Part shown: positions 51,148-54,421 of the stretch, in pieces
How positions within the stretch are numbered: position 1 is the stretch's first letter
Layout of the letters: each line of letters opens with the position of its first letter
From: Actinomycetes bacterium
Lineage (GTDB): Bacteria; Actinomycetota; Acidimicrobiia; Acidimicrobiales; RAAP-2
Length of the DNA: 54,421 nt
Reading direction: 5' to 3'
Assembly: GCA_021831035.1 (NCBI GenBank)
Contig: JAKBNL010000017.1
Coordinates: 1-54,421 of the forward strand
Position numbers and translations under genes: made by a program
The notes under the pieces: generated by a model
Seen by the model: only the letters and a program-made list of their open reading frames with translations
What the model was told of the DNA's origin: nothing
Databases searched by the model: none

Positions 51148-53321
51148 GACGAATCTCCACGAAGCGGACGCCGACCGATCGGCGCATCATCTTTCTGCTC
51201 CTGGCCGTGGGGCTGCGCGTGGTGCCTCACGATCGCCTCTTCGACGTCAGCGGCGTCCTGGCCGTACAGGGTGGCTGAGCGGGCGCGTAGGCCAACCGGG
51301 TCGCGCACGGGGGCCTCTGGGGCCAGCGTTCGAGCCGAGAACCAGCCCGTGGCGACACCGTCCTGCATCAGGTTGGCGTAGACGGCGAAGCGAGGAAGGT
51401 AAATGAAGTCCTGCGCTTCAAGCTCAGGGGCCTGCTTCGCGAGATCAGCCGCGTCCTCGGCGTTGAGACCGAAGATGACCTTGTTACGCGCGTTGGTGTC
51501 AATCGCGGAACGAAGGCCAGGTGGCAGTTGACGGCGGTACTGGTGGGCCACGGTGAAGCCGACACCCAGGCTACGGGCTTGGCTGAAGGCGTCCTCCAGA
51601 TCCGTCGGAAGGGCCAGGTAGTCCTGCACCTCGTCGATGAAGACGTTGACAATCCGACGCCTCTCGGGCGGCAGTCCGGCGCGGGCGAGCACCAGGGGCC
51701 AGAGCTGACCGACGACCAACGATCCAAGGAGCCGTGCCCCCTCGGACCCGATGAGTCCTCGATTTAGCGATACCAGCACGATGCGGCGCTTCGTGAAAAG
51801 GTCCATCAAGTCGAAACTGGGTTCAGCCTGGCCGAGCACGGCGCGCAGGTGAGGCCGCAGGAGAAACTGACGCAGTCGGGTCAGCGTGGGTGCGATGACC
51901 TGGGCCTTCATCTGGGGGCTCATCGCCTCGTAACTCGCCCAGAAGCTACCCAGACCCACGCGGTCGGGAAGGCTCTTGGTCAGTGACTTACGAAACCGCT
52001 CGTCAGTGAGCAGCGTCGGCAGCATGGTGAGCGTGGCTCCGGGGTGCTGCGCCAATGTGAGAAGGGCGCTCATGATCACGTCCTCGGTGCGAGGTCCCCA
52101 GGCGTCACCGCTTAACTGTTTAAAGACCGCGAGCACCGAGTCAGCGGTCACCGACATGTGGCGAATGCCACTCTTCAGGGGGTTGATGCCCACCGGTCGG
52201 GAATCGGTCGGATCGATGATGACAACGTCGTCGGCTCTTTCATCGGGTATGCGTGCCAGGACGTCGTTCACGAGGTCACTCTTGGGATCAATGACCAGAA
52301 CGCCTCGTCCGGCCCGAATGGCGTCGAGGATCATGGCCAACATGGCCGTTGACTTCCCCGAGGCCGTCGGCCCGAGAAGCCAGGTGTGTTGGAGCGAGTC
52401 ACGTGCCGCGATACCAACTTGCACGTCGACTCCAGGAGCCGTCGTCTCGGCGAAGGGTCGATTGGTTGCAAGCACGTCGGTTGACGGCGCCAACTGTCGT
52501 GGGTGGAGTGGCGGTTGACCGGGCATGGGCCACTGGCCGGATTTGTCGAGGGGCCAACCCAGAACTTCGATGAGTTCCTTAGAGGACAGGCGAAGCGGCC
52601 AGCGCCAGGGCACGGATGCCCACGTCAGGCGAAGGGCAGGTTCGCCCCGCAGAGCTATGCGAACGCCCGATGACTGGGCGACCCGTAGTCCGCCGAGCAC
52701 CGCGGTAAGTAGAAGGTGAATCCGGGCTGGTGAAGCGGCCAGCGCCCCGACGCGAACGGTGACCCGTCCGCCGTGGATACCCACACGCTCCTTGAGCCTT
52801 GCACGCACGTCGGCGTCCGCAATTCGAGTGCCGCCCGTCACGAGATCAAACCAACGCTGGGTGGGGTCGGGTACGTCGCGCGGTACGAAGGCCGGCGAGC
52901 GACGAGCGCCGATCACGACCTGCAGCACAAGGAGATCCTCCCTCTCCTTAGCTGTCGCAAGCCCTGCCAGAACAGCTCGACTCACGGCGGTCACGCGGTC
53001 GACGTTCAGTGCCAAGGAAGGATGAGAGATCTGGAGTCGGGTACTCGTGGCGATGAGTGGCCGCTCGACGCCTTCGAGGTCCCGGATTCGAGTGCCAGGA
53101 ACGATCTCCTTCACGAGGTCCCGTAGTGCGGCCGCAGAGTGGTTCTGTGATCCAAGGAGATAGCTCACCCGTCCAGAGGAGGCGTGTGCTTCGAGGGTCA
53201 CGGGGCCAAGGTGGCGATCCGCAAGCACTCGCTCGAGAAATTCCCAGGCGACGGCGGGGTCGAAGGGTTGGGGCCACCACACCTGCTGCCACGCCCACCG
53301 AGGATTCTTACGCCGACCCAT
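51144..53321 (-). CDS. VirD4/TraM-recognition type conjugative ATPase
   Basis: 725 residues from ATG 53321 (MGRRKNPRWAW), preceded by GGAGG at 7 nt. The first 270 residues are poorly conserved. The P-loop is LLGPTASGKSTAML (about residues 315-328), with VLVIDPKSDLV after it, and Walker B is NVFIDEVQDYL. The C-terminal half resembles the TraG/TraM recognition domain, so the protein should couple DNA to a type IV-like transfer channel. No predicted membrane helices at the N-terminus are obvious, which differs from classical VirD4. Confidence 0.8.
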   Translation of the reverse strand: MGRRKNPRWAWQQVWWPQPFDPAVAWEFLERVLADRHLGPVTLEAHASSGRVSYLLGSQNHSAAALRDLVKEIVPGTRIRDLEGVERPLIATSTRLQISHPSLALNVDRVTAVSRAVLAGLATAKEREDLLVLQVVIGARRSPAFVPRDVPDPTQRWFDLVTGGTRIADADVRARLKERVGIHGGRVTVRVGALAASPARIHLLLTAVLGGLRVAQSSGVRIALRGEPALRLTWASVPWRWPLRLSSKELIEVLGWPLDKSGQWPMPGQPPLHPRQLAPSTDVLATNRPFAETTAPGVDVQVGIAARDSLQHTWLLGPTASGKSTAMLAMILDAIRAGRGVLVIDPKSDLVNDVLARIPDERADDVVIIDPTDSRPVGINPLKSGIRHMSVTADSVLAVFKQLSGDAWGPRTEDVIMSALLTLAQHPGATLTMLPTLLTDERFRKSLTKSLPDRVGLGSFWASYEAMSPQMKAQVIAPTLTRLRQFLLRPHLRAVLGQAEPSFDLMDLFTKRRIVLVSLNRGLIGSEGARLLGSLVVGQLWPLVLARAGLPPERRRIVNVFIDEVQDYLALPTDLEDAFSQARSLGVGFTVAHQYRRQLPPGLRSAIDTNARNKVIFGLNAEDAADLAKQAPELEAQDFIYLPRFAVYANLMQDGVATGWFSARTLAPEAPVRDPVGLRARSATLYGQDAADVEEAIVRHHAQPHGQEQKDDAPIGRRPLRGDSS

Positions 53322-53499
53322 CTCGGGCCTCCGTGGACTTTGGTTTCGCGTCCGCCAGTTGAGCGTGATGAAGAGTGAGGGCCACGAGAGCTCCGCCGAG
53401 CTTGCGCAGGTCGGGCTTTCGCCGAGGTACCACAATGAGGCGGAAGTCGTCGGCGGTCACCGGTCGCCCACGACTTCGACCAGTTCGTCGCCTACTCAC
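53308..53499 (-). CDS. Small basic 63-aa protein
   Basis: Starts at GTG 53499 with GAGGAG 6 nt upstream. Sequence features: Arg-rich start SRRRTGRSRGRPVT, a conserved-looking DDFRLIVVPRRKPDLRKLGGALVALTL core given here in parts, and a polar end. It overlaps the ATPase start by 14 nt. Similar small proteins accompany transfer genes in actinobacterial elements. The function is unknown. Confidence 0.68.
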   Translation of the reverse strand: MSRRRTGRSRGRPVTADDFRLIVVPRRKPDLRKLGGALVALTLHHAQLADAKPKSTEARDGSA

Positions 53500-53526
53500 G
53501 GAGTTCTCCTCGGAGAGTGGGAATTG

Positions 53527-53730
53527 TTACCAGCGATTTCGTCGCCGCCAACTGAGGATCGCTGAGACGGCCACGGCGATCACGGTGATAACGCCCACCG
53601 TCACGACTAGATCGACCCAGATTCGACGGATCATGTCGACCGCGAGAGTGAGGAGCACGACGATCCCACACAGGACGAGAGCTCCACGCCATGCGCGTTC
53701 GAGTAGGGAGTTCGTCGAGTTGTTCGGCAT
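53527..53730 (-). CDS. Small two-helix membrane protein
   Basis: 67 residues with two hydrophobic segments (about 16-33 and 38-59) and a short basic tail RRRNRW. ATG 53730 overlaps the MT-A70 stop (TAATG). It is part of the island operon and a plausible transfer-channel component, but this is inference from position. Confidence 0.7.
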   Translation of the reverse strand: MPNNSTNSLLERAWRGALVLCGIVVLLTLAVDMIRRIWVDLVVTVGVITVIAVAVSAILSWRRRNRW

Positions 53731-54294
53731 TACGCATCACGACTCCTCGGCTGGCGAGCCGCTCTTGGTGACTTGAGGTGTGGAACGGGGAATCCCGGAA
53801 TCTCGATGTCGGAGTCGATCTCATTGCCCCAGGCGTCCCACCCGGGCTGGCGACGACGGGCGAACAGCTCGAGACGGGAACCCTCTCCCGAAACCCGCTC
53901 GATGACCGCGTACTGCTCCTCGGGCTTGTGCGAATGATCCTGGAGTGGGGCGAACATCCAGGTCGGTTGGCTCTTGAATTTGACCGGGGCCTTGCCTCGC
54001 GTGCCGAGAATCAGGTGCTCGGTGGCGTTGCGCAGGTACACACCCAGCGTGAAGCGTGGCTTGATCCAGGTGAGTGGTGAGCGGGGCGTGAATCCCCAGG
54101 ACTCCATGACGTCGTAGCCGTCACGCAGCGTGGCATTGGTCACCCAAAGCCACAGGTGTGCGTTGTCACTAGCGAGGGTAGCGACCGGCAGCTCCTTGAT
54201 GCGCTCTAAGGACATCAGCGAGTAGTGGCGCTCCGCGCCGTAGGCACCCTTCTGTTGAACATCCCACGGTGGATCCGCCAGGATCACCGAGTAC
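53730..54294 (-). CDS. MT-A70 family methyltransferase, 5' end interrupted by an IS
   Basis: The visible native part (about 188 codons) begins YSVILADPPWDVQQ, with the catalytic DPPW and SAM-binding features of MT-A70 N6-adenine methyltransferases, then HYSLMS, LWLWVTN and EHLILGTRG. The family modifies adenine in RNA or DNA. The inverted repeat of the IS3-family element starts at 54295, directly upstream of the Y codon, so the original start is lost. A GTG at 54287 or an IS-supplied start could still give an active enzyme. It is coupled to the 67-aa gene. Confidence 0.8.
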
Positions 54295-54421
54295 TGAACC
54301 GCCCCGGGTTTCTTGGAGACCGATCCCTTTGAGAGGATTGGTGCATGCCAAGGACAAGCAGATACTCGCCGGAGGTGCGCGAGCGAGCGGTGAGGATGGT
54401 GGTCGAGCATCTCGACGACTT
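54295..54421 (+). mobile_element. IS3-family insertion sequence, left end only
   Basis: Left terminal repeat TGAACCGCCCCGGG starts at 54295, followed by the orfA start at 54345. The terminal TG and the TGAACCGCCCCGG pattern are typical of IS3-family ends in actinobacteria. The right end, any target duplication and orfB lie outside the window. Confidence 0.8.
54345..54421 (+). CDS. IS3-family transposase OrfA, N-terminal fragment
   Basis: Reads MPRTSRYSPEVRERAVRMVV and continues EHLDD to the window edge. The segment YSPEVRERAVRMV is the classical start of IS3 OrfA, a helix-turn-helix protein. GAGAGG upstream may be the ribosome binding site. The rest, including the frameshift to OrfB, is not visible. 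Confidence 0.85.
   Translation, partial: MPRTSRYSPEVRERAVRMVVEHLDD

Larger units (their letters stand above)
48332..54421. mobile_element. Genomic island (mobilisable/conjugative type), left part
   Basis: Begins at the tRNA-Ala 3' end and extends past the right edge. All genes but the IS read leftward and overlap: MT-A70 methyltransferase, 67-aa membrane protein, 63-aa protein, VirD4/TraM-like ATPase, 53-aa protein, replication-relaxation protein and serine recombinase. GC is visibly lower and codon use less extreme than in the chromosome. The relaxase and the other end are not visible, so the element type is inferred. Confidence 0.78.

Overview
The window is about 54 kb of very GC-rich DNA (most genes have G or C at nearly every third codon position). 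Gene content and order are those of a bacterial chromosome of actinobacterial type: uppS-recO-hemW-glyS, era-corC-ybeY-phoH-HIT-rsmE-dnaJ-hrcA-lepA, rpsT/holA, dnaG followed by a sigma-70 family gene, a single-chain dimeric-type GlyRS, a FolP2-type DHPS homologue and an LCP wall-ligase. A deep-branching actinobacterium (for example Acidimicrobiia) is my inference, not something the sequence proves. Most genes are packed into co-directional runs joined by ATGA or GTGA stop/start overlaps. At many uncoupled genes, on both strands, a TAnnnT box ends 6 or 7 nt before the start codon, which is the signature of leaderless transcripts.

Region by region. 1-4412: dienelactone hydrolase, a translationally coupled GNAT acetyltransferase / HDAC-like deacetylase / universal stress protein operon, a secreted DUF4232 protein and an SDR dehydrogenase. 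4413-7570: lower-GC accessory DNA with an ArsR regulator plus SRPBCC pair, then an AbiE type IV toxin-antitoxin (abiEi-abiEii) bracketed by a 13-bp direct repeat. 7571-7734: tRNA-Met (or Ile2, CAU) and tRNA-Asn. 7770-20227: information-processing genes (sigma, dnaG; MTase, glyS, hemW, photolyase, recO, small membrane protein, uppS), interrupted by a divergent block of ABC exporter, thioesterase and MFS genes. 20274-24779: DinG-like helicase, sulfide:quinone oxidoreductase-like flavoprotein and a TauE/SafE transporter. 24714-33398: a nine-gene leftward housekeeping run from lepA to era, with a CIRCE-like operator in front of hrcA. 33472-43147: LCP protein, rpsT, holA, folP2-like, thioredoxin-TPR, phosphotransferase, PAC2, YgjP-like metallopeptidase, leuS. 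43195-48064: alpha/beta hydrolase, MmcQ/YjbR protein, a four-gene operon with three tandem proteins that each carry two YbjQ-like domains, and a four-helix membrane protein.

48256 to the right edge: a tRNA-Ala(GGC) whose 3' end is the boundary of a genomic island that runs out of the window. The island has clearly lower GC. Its leftward operon carries an MT-A70 methyltransferase, a two-helix membrane protein, a 63-aa protein, a VirD4/TraM-like P-loop ATPase, a 53-aa protein, a replication-relaxation protein and a large serine recombinase whose last codons lie inside the tRNA gene. An IS3-family element, of which only the left end is visible, has inserted at the 5' end of the MT-A70 gene.

Most interesting candidates: the writer/eraser/stress-protein acetylation operon; the six-domain YbjQ cluster; the AbiE cassette with flanking direct repeats; the tRNA-Ala serine-recombinase island with its unreported 53-aa gene and the IS-disrupted methyltransferase; and the recurrent leaderless promoter pattern.
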